Assembly (NCBI RefSeq): GCF_009760925.1
Contig: NZ_VRLV01000019.1
Location: forward strand, 176,105 to 240,104
From: Nonomuraea typhae
Lineage (GTDB): Bacteria > Actinomycetota > Actinomycetes > Streptosporangiales > Streptosporangiaceae
Direction: 5' to 3'
Length of the DNA stretch: 64,000 nucleotides
The notes under the pieces are model-generated. The model searched no databases. It worked only from the letters and a program-made list of their open reading frames with translations, and was not told the DNA's origin. Below, piece by piece: positions 14,701-22,707 of the stretch. Made by a program: the position numbers and the translations under genes. Positions within the stretch are counted from its first letter, which is position 1; each line of letters begins with the position of its first letter.

Positions 14701-17700
14701 CCTACGGCAGGCCGCGTTCGTCCACCGACGCGCTCGGCAAGATCACCACCATCGGCTACATCCCGGCGACCGGTTGGCCGAGCGGCGGTGTCACGGTCAC
14801 CAATCCGCTCGGGTACGCCGAGACCACCGTGAGTTCGCCGCTGCACGGCCAGACGGTGAAGTTCCAGGACGCCAACGGCAAGACCACCGAGATCGACTAC
14901 GACGCGCTGGGCCGTACCACGGCCGTGTGGACGGCGGGCCGGCCACGAAACGGCAGTCCGACGGCGACCTTCGCCTACACGATCCCCTTCGACGGGAACC
15001 TCGGTCAGCCCACCGCCCCCGTCAAGACCACGATCGCCCACCTCCAGTCGGGCACCGACTACCTGACGTTCCACACCTACGAGGACGCCTGGGGCAGGCC
15101 GCGCGAGTCGCAGACGGCCTCCCCGTCCGGAGGGCGGATCGTCTCGATCACCACCTACGACGGGCGCGGGCTCACCGCTGCCGTGGCGGCACGCGCCCAC
15201 AACGGCGCCGCGCCCGGTTCCGGCCTGCTCAACCCCGCGCTGACCGACCTGCCGGCGTGGACGAAGAGCGTCTACGACCACGCCGGCCGTCCCACCGCGA
15301 AGATCGACTACGCGGGCGGGGCCGAGTTACGCCGCACGAGCACCACGTACGGCGGCGCCGACGTCTACGAGATCGTCCCGCCCGTGGGGTTGCCCACCGA
15401 GGTCCGCCTGGACGTCAAGGACCGGCCGCGCACGATCACCCAGCGGGTGTCCACAGGCGTGTCGGAGGTCACCGGCTACGACTACGACACCCGCGGCAAC
15501 CTGACCAAGCTCACCGATGCCAACGGCAACGTCCGGGCCTTCACCTACGACTGGATCGGCCGCCGCGTCGTCGCCGACGACCCCGACTCGGGCTCCTCCC
15601 GCAGCACCTACGACGCGGCCGGACGGCTCGTCGCGACGGTGGACGGCAACGGGCAGAAGATCTCCCACCACTACGACGAACTCGGCCGTCCCCTGTCGCA
15701 GTGGGCGGGCGAGGTCGACAGCGGTACCAAGCTCGCCGAATGGCGTTACGACACGGTGGCCAAGGGCGAGATGTCGTCGGCCACCCGGTTCAGCGGCGGC
15801 CGGCCGTACACCGACTCCGTCATCACCTATGACGACGACTACCGGCCGACCAGGACCCGGCTGACCATCCCCGACACGGGAGATCGGCTGGCCGGGTCGT
15901 ACGAGTTCGCCACCGAGTACGACGCCGCCGGGCGCATGATCCGGCAGACGATGCCCGCCGCGGGCGGCCTGCCCCGCGAGACGCTGACCTACGGGTACAC
16001 GAACCTGGGGTACGCGGCCACGGTCACCTCCGACTACGGCGGGGGGTTCACCTACGCCAAGGCCAGCGCCTACTCGGAGACCGGGCGGATGACCGCGCGT
16101 TCGTACGGCCCGCGCGGGCAGATCGTCAGGACACTGAACTGGGACGAGGGCTGGAACCGGCTCACCGGCCTGACCACCAAGACCAAGGCGGACACCGGCA
16201 GCCCGCAGACCGTCCAGGACGACGCCTTCTTCTACGACGCGGGCGACCAGCTGCGGCGCGTGGCCGACCGGAACCAGCTCACCCCGCAGAACCAGTGCTT
16301 CGACTACGACACCCAGGGCCGCCTGTCCTACGCCTACACCAACACCCAGGCCGACTGCTCGGGCGGCTGGTACCACGGCGCCGACCGCGGCGGGCTGAAC
16401 CCCTACTGGGAGCGCTACGCCTACGACAAGGTCGGCAACATCACGACCAAGGAAACCTGGGCCGACGGCAAGATGGACTACACCTACCCGGCGCCCGGCC
16501 CGTCGGCGGTGCGGCCCAACGCCGTCACCGGCGTCTCCGTGGCAGGCGGCGGACGCAGCGATTTCGGCTACGACGCCGCGGGTCAGCTCACTTCTCGTAC
16601 GGCCGGCGGAAGCACCACCACCTACACCTGGGATCCCCTGGGCAAGCTCACCCAGGCCGTCGTGGACGGCCAGTCGTCGCAGTACGTCTACGGCGCCGCC
16701 GGTGACCGCATCATCCGCCGCGAGGGCGCGGTGACCACGCTCTACCTGGGGTCGATGGAGCTGGAAGCCTCCGGCGGAGTGGTGAAGGCCAAGCGGTACT
16801 ACACCACGGCCGGCGGCGCGATGATGGCCATGCGGGCCGACGACGGCGCCCTCACCTGGTTGCTCGGCGACGGCCAGGGCAGCGCGCAACTCGCCGTCGC
16901 CGACGCCACCTCGGCGGTCTCCCGGCAGCGGTACCTGCCCTACGGCGGATTCCGGGGGCGTGACGAGTTCCCCTTCACCGATCTGGGCTTCCTCGGCAAG
17001 ACCCGCGACACCGCCACCGGGCTGAACCTCCTGGGCGCCCGTTTCTACGACGCCGGACTGGGGCGGTTCATCTCCCCCGATCCGCTGCTGGACCTGCGTA
17101 CGCCACGGCTGGCCAACCCCTACGGGTACGCGGGCAACAACCCGGTCGGCCTGTCGGACCCCTCCGGGCTGAAGCCGGACAACTGCCTGCCGGAGTCCAA
17201 GAGGTACAGCGAGTGCCTGGCGAACGAGCGTTACAGCAACTGCGTCCGCAAGATGGGCAAGGACAAGTGCGACCTGCGTGAGCTGGAGGCGCAGGTCAAG
17301 CGTGAACTGGACGCCTTGTTCGACGCGCTCCGGGGCATCGCCAAGATCGCCGCCGACGAGCTGGGCGTCACGGCCGGCATCGACTGCTTCACCAAGGGGG
17401 ATCTGGGCGCCTGCGGGGAAACCGCCCTGAACATCCTGTCCTCTCTGGCCGGGGGCCTGCTCGGGAAACTGGTCACCAAATATGGCCTGCCCACGAAGTG
17501 GGCCAAACTCGCCGATCTCGCGGAGAGTCTCTACCGGCTCGGTGAGAAAGCCATCAACAAGTTCAAGGCGTGGTCGAGGGCCAAGGGCGACTTGAAGGCG
17601 CTGGAGGACAAACTGGCCGCCGCGGCCCGCGCGTGCAGCAGTTTCGTGCCAGGGACCCGGGTCGTGATGGGGGATGGCGGCAGCAAACCCATCGAAGACG

Positions 17701-18392
17701 TCCGGCCGGGTGACCGGGTGATGGCCACCGATCCGCGGACCGGGCGGACGACCGCGCAGCCCGTCCTCGCCGTGCACACCAGTACCGGCGCGAAGGCCCT
17801 CGTCGAAGTGACCGTCGACACGGGTGACCGCACGGGCGTCATCCTCGCCACCGACACCCACCCCTTCTGGCTGCCCGGCCCGGGCATCTGGCAGGAGGCC
17901 GCCCGCCTCCAGCCCGGCCAGTGGCTCCGGACCAGCGCCGGCACCTGGGTCCAGGTCACCGCCGTCACCCTGCGCACCGTCAGCAGCCAGCGGGTCCACA
18001 ACCTGACCGTCGCGGGGCCGCAGACCTACCACGTGGCGGCGGGCGGGGCCGACGTCCTCGTCCACAACACCTCCTGCATCCCTCCGCCGAACATCACGCA
18101 GGCCGGCCTGCAGCACTCGTTCGACCGGCATGCCGCCCAGTGGTTCGGCCGCCCGGTGACGAAGAAGGCCAAGATGGATGAGTGGAACGAGCTCATCGAA
18201 CGGGCATCGGGCAGCAGCAAGATAGTCCCCTGGCAGAGCGGTAGCACTCTCACGGACGCCTACTTGATCAGAGTCGACGGGAAATGGTTCGTCGCACAGT
18301 TCGACCGTGTGACCGGAGACCTGGTCACGGCGTTCGTGCCGAACAGGAAGCAGGTCACGGCGATGCTGAGAATCCTGGGAAAGAGCAAATGA
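11775..18392 (+). CDS. Secreted RHS-repeat polymorphic toxin with PT-HINT and C-terminal toxin domain
   Basis: This 2,205-residue protein is exported and probably delivers a toxin to competing cells. ATG 11775 is chosen over an upstream frame start because GGAG (11766–11769) precedes it and a signal peptide follows (hydrophobic VVVAGLSALTVLLAGFAV, cleavage near Ala35). An SpvB/TcdB-like N-terminal region (SYPIPQAPSLVGKAPDLALTYDSG) is followed by many YD repeats and the RHS core (LLGARFYDAGLGRFISPDP, about residues 1755–1773). A PT-HINT self-cleaving domain starts at Cys1954 (SFVPGTRVVMGDG) and ends at VLVHN near 2098. The last ~107 residues are the toxin tip, with HSFDRHAAQWFG and KWFVAQFDR. 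A BECR-type RNase fold is possible but unproven. Confidence 0.93.
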   Translation: MAVSSVRPWPVVVAGLSALTVLLAGFAVPEIQAAASTPEISAGKPEKSVASRPVAVKAADRGAEDRVAPPKKVTTVWPRAGVAEVELADAKAVRAGDLPVEVSAERGSPVRVRVETLDPASVARLGGVGLGVRLSRTDGAATGSLRVSLSYQGFRDAHGGGFAERLGVARVEECALQPTPPAGCDRSLRTVTTANDTRSGRLSAETSTTGVYVVTSAAASDSPMGGTFTATDLKPSGSWQAGGSGGSFTYSYPIPQAPSLVGKAPDLALTYDSGAVDAMSQVTNNQSGWVGLGWDLSAGFVERSYKPCARDEGSSPANSYQSGWADLCWESPDANDRDPATTDATASELTLVLAGQSTQIVKDRASGQYKTVPDHGWRVQSLPGGADGQPYWLITTQDGTKWRLGQSRDSQWRVPYAGNEPGEPCHDRWSGTGTTPGLCVGVWRWNLDQVTDSHQNVTDYLYTREPNYYCSSYNRATCYFPSSVKEYDRGGHLAEVRWGANTRVAGSAPTGRTTFTTVDMDPLLVPTDLRCAPPTGPLTECNNATVAFYASRQLDRVVTSAYDGGWKNVAELRLRYRTMGRQLWLDTVQHTGLIGGQAAKLPPADFDAVELTSAYWWNQGSTDCQLYGICEGWDDFPRIGAIGNGFGGRIEVGYGQPNPCVRSSDRRYDWRGHTTPSRRDCWTDAELEQGGGAPPAGNVYQKWAVTRVVEKDLVTGSPDQVTAYTYTGTPAWTYPLTYVGGTEYPPIVGGYQVEHASQWRGYQTVHTARGTGGPDDVTVSSSTWFRGVDGAQLTDFDAGTWTDRPWLAGQVLQERTWRGAAADVETGSTRYEYWTPVTGDGPGALNPVMVRASRERGREVTAAGGFRHTGTRTSYDAYGLPAAVVSYGDEASTADDTCTVTTYARDPATWMLDLAASVEEHAGQDCTAGAVTARTTLLYDGNTDPAANRPTAGDVTDKRVWSDATHVATTRAGFDAYGRPRSSTDALGKITTIGYIPATGWPSGGVTVTNPLGYAETTVSSPLHGQTVKFQDANGKTTEIDYDALGRTTAVWTAGRPRNGSPTATFAYTIPFDGNLGQPTAPVKTTIAHLQSGTDYLTFHTYEDAWGRPRESQTASPSGGRIVSITTYDGRGLTAAVAARAHNGAAPGSGLLNPALTDLPAWTKSVYDHAGRPTAKIDYAGGAELRRTSTTYGGADVYEIVPPVGLPTEVRLDVKDRPRTITQRVSTGVSEVTGYDYDTRGNLTKLTDANGNVRAFTYDWIGRRVVADDPDSGSSRSTYDAAGRLVATVDGNGQKISHHYDELGRPLSQWAGEVDSGTKLAEWRYDTVAKGEMSSATRFSGGRPYTDSVITYDDDYRPTRTRLTIPDTGDRLAGSYEFATEYDAAGRMIRQTMPAAGGLPRETLTYGYTNLGYAATVTSDYGGGFTYAKASAYSETGRMTARSYGPRGQIVRTLNWDEGWNRLTGLTTKTKADTGSPQTVQDDAFFYDAGDQLRRVADRNQLTPQNQCFDYDTQGRLSYAYTNTQADCSGGWYHGADRGGLNPYWERYAYDKVGNITTKETWADGKMDYTYPAPGPSAVRPNAVTGVSVAGGGRSDFGYDAAGQLTSRTAGGSTTTYTWDPLGKLTQAVVDGQSSQYVYGAAGDRIIRREGAVTTLYLGSMELEASGGVVKAKRYYTTAGGAMMAMRADDGALTWLLGDGQGSAQLAVADATSAVSRQRYLPYGGFRGRDEFPFTDLGFLGKTRDTATGLNLLGARFYDAGLGRFISPDPLLDLRTPRLANPYGYAGNNPVGLSDPSGLKPDNCLPESKRYSECLANERYSNCVRKMGKDKCDLRELEAQVKRELDALFDALRGIAKIAADELGVTAGIDCFTKGDLGACGETALNILSSLAGGLLGKLVTKYGLPTKWAKLADLAESLYRLGEKAINKFKAWSRAKGDLKALEDKLAAAARACSSFVPGTRVVMGDGGSKPIEDVRPGDRVMATDPRTGRTTAQPVLAVHTSTGAKALVEVTVDTGDRTGVILATDTHPFWLPGPGIWQEAARLQPGQWLRTSAGTWVQVTAVTLRTVSSQRVHNLTVAGPQTYHVAAGGADVLVHNTSCIPPPNITQAGLQHSFDRHAAQWFGRPVTKKAKMDEWNELIERASGSSKIVPWQSGSTLTDAYLIRVDGKWFVAQFDRVTGDLVTAFVPNRKQVTAMLRILGKSK

Positions 18393-19138
18393 CCGACGAC
18401 CTCTACCCGGAACCTCCCCACCTGGTGATCGCCCTCTATCCGGGCACCGCCGAACACCTCGCCTTCGCCGAGCTCTGCGACATCGCGCAGAGCATGGGCT
18501 GCGTTCCCAACGGGGCCGCCGAGGTCGCTCCGTGGGACGCCGAGTTCGAGCTGCGCTCCGATCTGGCCGACATCGCGTGGCTGGAAACGCGGGCAGACCT
18601 GAGCCGGGCGGCACTGGCCGCCCGCCGGCCCCGCGACGGGCGGATCCTTCAGGCGGGTTTCCGGGCCAAGAAGATGGGCGGCATCGCGGTGGCGCAATAT
18701 CTGCTCGCGCGTCCGCCCGACCGCCATCCCGTGGCCATCGCGATCGCCGGGCAGGCATTCGGCCTTCCCGAGGAGCTGTGGAAGAAGGGCGACCGCAGCA
18801 ACGCGGCGAAGGTCGCCGAGTGGTCGACGTCCTTGCTCGCGGAAGCCTGCCGGCGCTGCGACCCGCCGTACGCGCAGATGGGGGTCGAGCTCATGTTCGA
18901 CACCCCTTCGGCGCTCGCGGCGGGATCGGGGAAGATCTCCACCGAGCTCTATGTCTCGGACCGGGTTCTTCAGGCCGCGAAGCCACTGCGCGGGCTCCTG
19001 GCCGAAAGTTTCGACGGCGGAGCGATCCTCCAGTGGGAGCGGGGGGTGTTCCACTCCGGCCGGTCGCCGCAGCTCCACGAGAGAGTCCGGGAGGCGAGCA
19101 AAGCGCTCGGTACGGCGGTGCTGCGCCTGGACGGGTGA
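18389..19138 (+). CDS. Probable immunity protein for the RHS toxin
   Basis: This 249-residue cytosolic protein has no signal peptide. Its ATG overlaps the toxin stop (ATGA, 18389–18392), so the two are translationally coupled. The position directly behind the toxin tip is the standard place for the cognate immunity gene. I do not recognise the family. Visible features are a hydrophobic N-terminal strand (HLVIALYPG), a central basic RILQAGFRAKKMGG, and several conserved-looking Trp residues. The role is inferred from position alone. Confidence 0.7.
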   Translation: MTDDLYPEPPHLVIALYPGTAEHLAFAELCDIAQSMGCVPNGAAEVAPWDAEFELRSDLADIAWLETRADLSRAALAARRPRDGRILQAGFRAKKMGGIAVAQYLLARPPDRHPVAIAIAGQAFGLPEELWKKGDRSNAAKVAEWSTSLLAEACRRCDPPYAQMGVELMFDTPSALAAGSGKISTELYVSDRVLQAAKPLRGLLAESFDGGAILQWERGVFHSGRSPQLHERVREASKALGTAVLRLDG

Positions 19139-19142
19139 CGGC

Positions 19143-20249
19143 TCACAGCAGGCTCACCGAGACGGCAGCGGGTGCGCCCAGGAAGACGCCCAGCTCGTCG
19201 GCCGCGTCGTGCAGCGCAGCGGTCTCGGCGGCGCCGAACGGCCGGTACAGCGTCGCTTCGAGCACGACGGCGTCGGCCCGGACCGTGCGCCTCCAGCGGC
19301 CGGCCACCTGCGTGTCGACCACGATGACGCCGTTCGGCAGGGCGAGCCCGTCCGGTGCCGCTGCCATCAGGCCGCCGAGGTCGAGCAGGTGCCTGCTCTG
19401 CCTGTAGCCGACGATGTACTCGTCGTACGCCTGCAGCAGCCGCACCGACGGGGACCCGGCCGGCGCGGGGGCGTCCCGCGGCGCGGACCAGTAGGTGACG
19501 CCGCGGACGTCGGTGCTCTCCAGCGCGTCGCCGACGAGTGACAGCCCGGTGGCGATGTCGGCGAGCGTGAGACTGGACCACCACGCCAGGTCCTTCGCCG
19601 TCGCCGGACCGTGGCTGGTGAAGAACCGGCGGACCAACTCGGCCAGCGCCGCGTCGCGCTCAAGGCTCGCCGCCCGCGGGACCCGCTCGTCGAGCAGCGC
19701 GTACGTGTGCCGCTTCCCCCTCAGCGGGCCGCTGCAGATCACCCGCTCCAATTCGGCGTAGATGAGGATGTAGCCGAGCCGGAACCCCTCCGCGACGATG
19801 CCGTGGCGGGCGAGCAAGGCCGCGATCTCGGCGCGCGTCAGATGGTTCGCACCGGCGACGGCGTCGGCGATCAGGTCCGTGGTACGGCGCAGCAGCGGGA
19901 CGCCGAGCTCGCCCCGCCGGTAGGCGTAGCCGTTGAGCACGTGCACCCGCGGCGCCGTCAGCTCCAGCAGCCAGCGCAGGTCGGCGGGTGCCACGAAGTG
20001 CCACGTCGGGCGTAACACGTGCGTGCGCAGGATGACGCCGTCGTCAAAGGCGCGATCGAGGCCCACGTCGGTGACACCGGGACCGAGCCGCTGGGCGACC
20101 GCCCACTTCGCCGGCTGGTAGTCCTGCGCCTGCACCGCACCGAACCAGCCGACCACCTCGGCGGCGCCGCCAAACGGAACCGGCGGCCCGCCCCCCAGCC
20201 CGACGGCACGGGCGCGGCGATGGGCCAGCTCAAGCCCGTCCAGCGTCAC
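19143..20249 (-). CDS. Winged-helix DNA-binding protein of the AlkZ/YcaQ-like (HTH_42) family
   Basis: The 368-residue product resembles winged-helix proteins related to the DNA glycosylase AlkZ, which unhooks interstrand crosslinks. An N-terminal VQAQDYQPAKWAV contains the QxQ pattern used by AlkZ-type catalysis. HVLRPTWHFVAPADLRWLL and the C-terminal ATLYRPFG are family-like. Whether it is catalytic is inference. The GTG start at 20249 overlaps the upstream ORF stop (GTGA), so coupled translation is likely. It is convergent with the immunity gene, only 4 bp apart. Confidence 0.75.
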   Translation of the reverse strand: MTLDGLELAHRRARAVGLGGGPPVPFGGAAEVVGWFGAVQAQDYQPAKWAVAQRLGPGVTDVGLDRAFDDGVILRTHVLRPTWHFVAPADLRWLLELTAPRVHVLNGYAYRRGELGVPLLRRTTDLIADAVAGANHLTRAEIAALLARHGIVAEGFRLGYILIYAELERVICSGPLRGKRHTYALLDERVPRAASLERDAALAELVRRFFTSHGPATAKDLAWWSSLTLADIATGLSLVGDALESTDVRGVTYWSAPRDAPAPAGSPSVRLLQAYDEYIVGYRQSRHLLDLGGLMAAAPDGLALPNGVIVVDTQVAGRWRRTVRADAVVLEATLYRPFGAAETAALHDAADELGVFLGAPAAVSVSLL

Positions 20250-20737
20250 GGCAACTCGCTGGTCATGCGTTCCCCCCGGGCCGGCTCGTGGAAACCACCG
20301 TACCTGTCACCCCACACGTGCACCTTGTGGCTAACCCGGAGGCCAACGACATATCCGGTGTCTGGCATCTGTCTCGCGACCGCTGAAGGTCTTGAGCGCG
20401 TCGAGTGAGCGCCGCGCCAAGAAGAACACCGACGAGTGTGCTTGCCATGCCGATGATCGGGGTGACGATTTGGAGGTATTGCATGTCGCCTCCCGGTGTC
20501 GGCCTTGGTCATCCACGAGGGCATTCCCCGATGTCTAAGCTCTCGCCAAACGGCATTCCTGGCTATGTAGTCCAGGTCTTCGACGGTTTCGGGTGTGTGC
20601 AGGTGGTGAGGCGCGCCTGGTTCCCAGAGGGCGAGCGGTTCCCATCGAAGATTGAGCGGGCCGACCACGGCGGGACGGACGGGTCGAGCACGTCCGGCCG
20701 CCTCCGCGAAAACCTGTTGGGGGACCACGGCAGCCAC
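20246..20737 (-). CDS. Hypothetical ORF coupled to the AlkZ-like gene
   Basis: From GTG 20737 the frame encodes 163 residues. The first ~80 (PAVVGPLNLRWEPLALWEP, then TPETVEDLDYIARNAVWREL) and the last ~40 (MPDTGYVVGLRVSHKVHVWG, GFHEPARGER) look like genuine protein. The middle is His/Arg/Ser-rich and resembles an out-of-frame reading of the overlapping small membrane ORF. It could be one gene, two genes, or a gene split by frameshift. Its stop overlaps the next start. The family is unknown. Confidence 0.5.
   Translation of the reverse strand: MAAVVPQQVFAEAAGRARPVRPAVVGPLNLRWEPLALWEPGAPHHLHTPETVEDLDYIARNAVWRELRHRGMPSWMTKADTGRRHAIPPNRHPDHRHGKHTRRCSSWRGAHSTRSRPSAVARQMPDTGYVVGLRVSHKVHVWGDRYGGFHEPARGERMTSELP
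20263..20484 (-). CDS. Small membrane protein, overlapping another ORF in a different frame
   Basis: ATG 20484 is preceded by an excellent GGGAGG. The product begins MQYLQIVTPIIGMASTLVGV, followed by LLGAALTRRAQDLQRSRDR: one membrane helix and a basic cytoplasmic tail. After about residue 40 the sequence becomes Cys/Thr/Ser-rich and unconvincing, while the overlapping frame there looks coding. I suspect a truncated or frameshifted version of a longer membrane-anchored coiled protein. Confidence 0.5.
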   Translation of the reverse strand: MQYLQIVTPIIGMASTLVGVLLGAALTRRAQDLQRSRDRCQTPDMSLASGLATRCTCGVTGTVVSTSRPGGNA

Positions 20738-20879
20738 TGCTACGTTTCCGGAGGCCGTGCAAAGGAGCGAGGAGGTGGTACCCGTGAACGTATCGACATG
20801 GGTGCTCCCCTCTGGGGTCACGGTCGGGCGATAGGTCGTCCGGGAGCGCCGTTCAATGGCCCTCCCGAAAGGCACGACC

Positions 20880-21608
20880 ATGCAGTTCAGTTCTGAACAG
20901 CATCTCGACGACGCAGTCCTCGAGCGCGAATTCACCCTCGGCGAGATCCCCGGCATCCTGTGGACTCCCGCATCCGCACCGGCGCCGCTGATCCTGATCA
21001 GCCCCCCTCCCCTGGGGCTGCGCAAGATGTACCCCCGGCTGGTGGCCCGAGCTCGGCAAGCCGCGGCGGACGGCTTCGCCACGGCCACCATCGAGCTCCC
21101 AGGAAGCGGCGACCGGCCCCGCCTGCCCGACGGCGAACAAGCCCTCGCCGACATGCGCCGGGCGATGGAGGCCGGCGAGCCAGTCAGCGACGAGATCATC
21201 GACGCCCTCATCCTCCCGCTGGTCGACAAGGCGGTCCCGGAATGGCAGGCCGCCCTAGACGCTCTCCTTGCGCTGCCCGAGATCGGCGGCCCGGTCGGGT
21301 ACTCGGGGGGCGTGATCTCCCTCGGGACCCGGCTGGCGGTGGTTGAGCCGCGCATCTCGGCCGCCGTTCTGTTCGCCGGGAGTTTCATCCCTCGCGCCAT
21401 GTTCGAGGAAGCCCGCCAGGTCAGCATTCCGCTGCACGTCCTGCTGCAGTGGGACGACGAAGGCAACGACCGACAGGCGGCCCTCGACCTGTTCGACGCC
21501 TTCGGATCCAAGGAGAAGACCCTGACCGCCAACATGGGCGGGCACACCGGCGTCCCTGAGCATGCCGGGGAAGCCGCTGCCCAGTTCTTCGTCCGGCACC
21601 TGAAGTGA
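20880..21608 (+). CDS. Alpha/beta hydrolase (dienelactone-hydrolase-like)
   Basis: This 242-residue hydrolase has nucleophile elbow GYSGG (about residues 140–144), the conserved LLQWDDEGND acid region and the catalytic-histidine context GGHTGVPEH. A substrate cannot be deduced. ATG 20880 is preferred (GAAAGG at 20867–20872); an in-frame ATG at 20856 with GGGAG upstream would add eight residues. It is divergent from the preceding minus-strand ORF and followed by a terminator at 21674–21702. Confidence 0.82.
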   Translation: MQFSSEQHLDDAVLEREFTLGEIPGILWTPASAPAPLILISPPPLGLRKMYPRLVARARQAAADGFATATIELPGSGDRPRLPDGEQALADMRRAMEAGEPVSDEIIDALILPLVDKAVPEWQAALDALLALPEIGGPVGYSGGVISLGTRLAVVEPRISAAVLFAGSFIPRAMFEEARQVSIPLHVLLQWDDEGNDRQAALDLFDAFGSKEKTLTANMGGHTGVPEHAGEAAAQFFVRHLK

Positions 21609-21673
21609 GACCAGGCCGTCAGGCCAGCCGCAGATGGTAGGGGCTGTCGGCCAGGATGCTGCTTATTGAGACG

Positions 21674-21702
21674 ACAGGCCCCGCCTCAGGGCGGGGGCCT
21701 GT
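21674..21702. terminator. Terminator hairpin after the alpha/beta hydrolase
   Basis: ACAGGCCCCGCC pairs with GGCGGGGGCCTGT around a TCAG loop (one extra G on the right arm), followed by TTTC. It is the likely end of hydrolase transcription. Confidence 0.7.
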
Positions 21703-21882
21703 TTCATGCCGGGAGGTCTCGTGGGCGCCCTCCCGGGCGGGCCAACCTGTCCGTCCCGCCCTGGTCGGCCCACGCCTACTGACATCCTCGACGCCCCGAT
21801 GCCAAGCCCGCTGACAGCTCCCGCGCCGTTGTGACATCTGCAAGCGCCTCAGGCGACATGTCCGGAAATTGCCTGAGATGTC

Positions 21883-21911
21883 TTGACGTATCAAATGAAC
21901 GATTTTTTAAT
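21883..21911 (+). promoter_or_regulatory. Promoter for a leaderless TetR regulator transcript
   Basis: TTGACG (21883–21888) and TTTAAT (21906–21911) are 17 bp apart. The predicted start of transcription falls at or next to ATG 21918. No Shine-Dalgarno precedes that ATG, so the mRNA is probably leaderless. Confidence 0.6.
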
Positions 21912-21917
21912 TCACCC

Positions 21918-22508
21918 ATGGGGCGCATCGCCGGTGTCACCGCCGCCGAGACGCGGGAGCGGCTGCTTCGGGCCGCTGCTGACGCGTTCGCCGAGCGTGG
22001 GTACGACGGGACCCGGGTCGCGGACATCGCCGCCTCGGCCGGGGTGAGCAACGGGGCCCTGTATGCCCACTTCGGGTCGAAGGCCGATCTGCTCGTGGCC
22101 GCGCTGCGCGCGTATGGGCCGCGCATGCTGGCCGAGATGCTGACCGCCGAGCCCGATCGGTCGATCACCGATCTGCTGCTCATCGTCGGGAGCCGGTTGC
22201 CCGACCGCAAGGAGGCCGAGGGGTATCTCATCGTCGAGGCGCTGGTGGCCGCGCGGCGGGATGAGGAGCTGGCCCGGCCGATGCGGGGGTACATCGGAGG
22301 GCGGGCCGACTGGCTGGCGGGGCTGGTGGAGGCGGCGCAGCATGCGGGGGAGATCGACGCCGGGCTGTCGCCGGAGGCGCTGGCGCACTTCTGCCTGCTG
22401 CTGGCGCTGGGGAGCGCGCTCGTCTCGCCCGATCTGCATCACGTCGACAGCCGGGAATGGACCGAGCTGCTGACCCGTGTCGTGACCGCGCTAGGAGCAC
22501 CGCCATGA
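21918..22508 (+). CDS. TetR/AcrR-family transcriptional regulator
   Basis: This 196-residue repressor-type regulator has a canonical N-terminal helix-turn-helix (RVADIAASAGVSNGALYAHF, about residues 33–52) and a divergent ligand-binding domain. Start ATG 21918 is chosen because the HTH begins at the normal distance and the promoter abuts it. Its stop overlaps the ferredoxin start (ATGA), so it is the first gene of a TetR–ferredoxin–P450 operon and probably autoregulates it. Confidence 0.92.
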   Translation: MGRIAGVTAAETRERLLRAAADAFAERGYDGTRVADIAASAGVSNGALYAHFGSKADLLVAALRAYGPRMLAEMLTAEPDRSITDLLLIVGSRLPDRKEAEGYLIVEALVAARRDEELARPMRGYIGGRADWLAGLVEAAQHAGEIDAGLSPEALAHFCLLLALGSALVSPDLHHVDSREWTELLTRVVTALGAPP

Positions 22509-22705
22509 AAGTGCACATCGATTCCGGACGCTGCCAGGGACACGGGCGGTGTTATGACCTGTCGCCGGAGGTGTTCGCCGAGGACGACGAGGGCTACGGG
22601 CAGGTTCTCGAGGGCGGGCTCGTGGCCGAGGGGCAGGAGCACGCGGTCCGGCTGGCGGTGTCCAACTGTCCGGAGCGGGCGATAGCCGTACAGCAGGAGG
22701 TGTGA
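22505..22705 (+). CDS. Small ferredoxin (3Fe-4S/4Fe-4S type), P450 partner
   Basis: This 66-residue ferredoxin has the CxxHGxC motif (CQGHGRC, residues 10–16) and a distal CP (NCPERAI), the pattern of single-cluster [3Fe-4S] ferredoxins paired with bacterial P450s. It passes electrons from a ferredoxin reductase, not present here, to the P450. ATG overlaps the TetR stop; the P450 ATG lies 2 bp after its stop. Confidence 0.93.
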   Translation: MKVHIDSGRCQGHGRCYDLSPEVFAEDDEGYGQVLEGGLVAEGQEHAVRLAVSNCPERAIAVQQEV

Positions 22706-22707
22706 AG

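Larger units (their letters stand above)
21609..21917. other. Intergenic region between hydrolase and TetR–ferredoxin–P450 cassette
   Basis: This 309-bp stretch has no supported gene. It holds a strong terminator hairpin (21674–21702), an inverted repeat CTCAGGC (21848–21854)/GCCTGAG (21871–21877) around a GACATGTC centre, and a promoter (21883–21911). The remainder shows no recognisable feature. Confidence 0.6.

Noticed and set aside
15327..18758. A 1,143-codon frame antisense to the RHS toxin
   Set aside because: It is an Arg/Gly/Val-rich shadow of a repeat-rich gene with no ribosome-binding site or domain.
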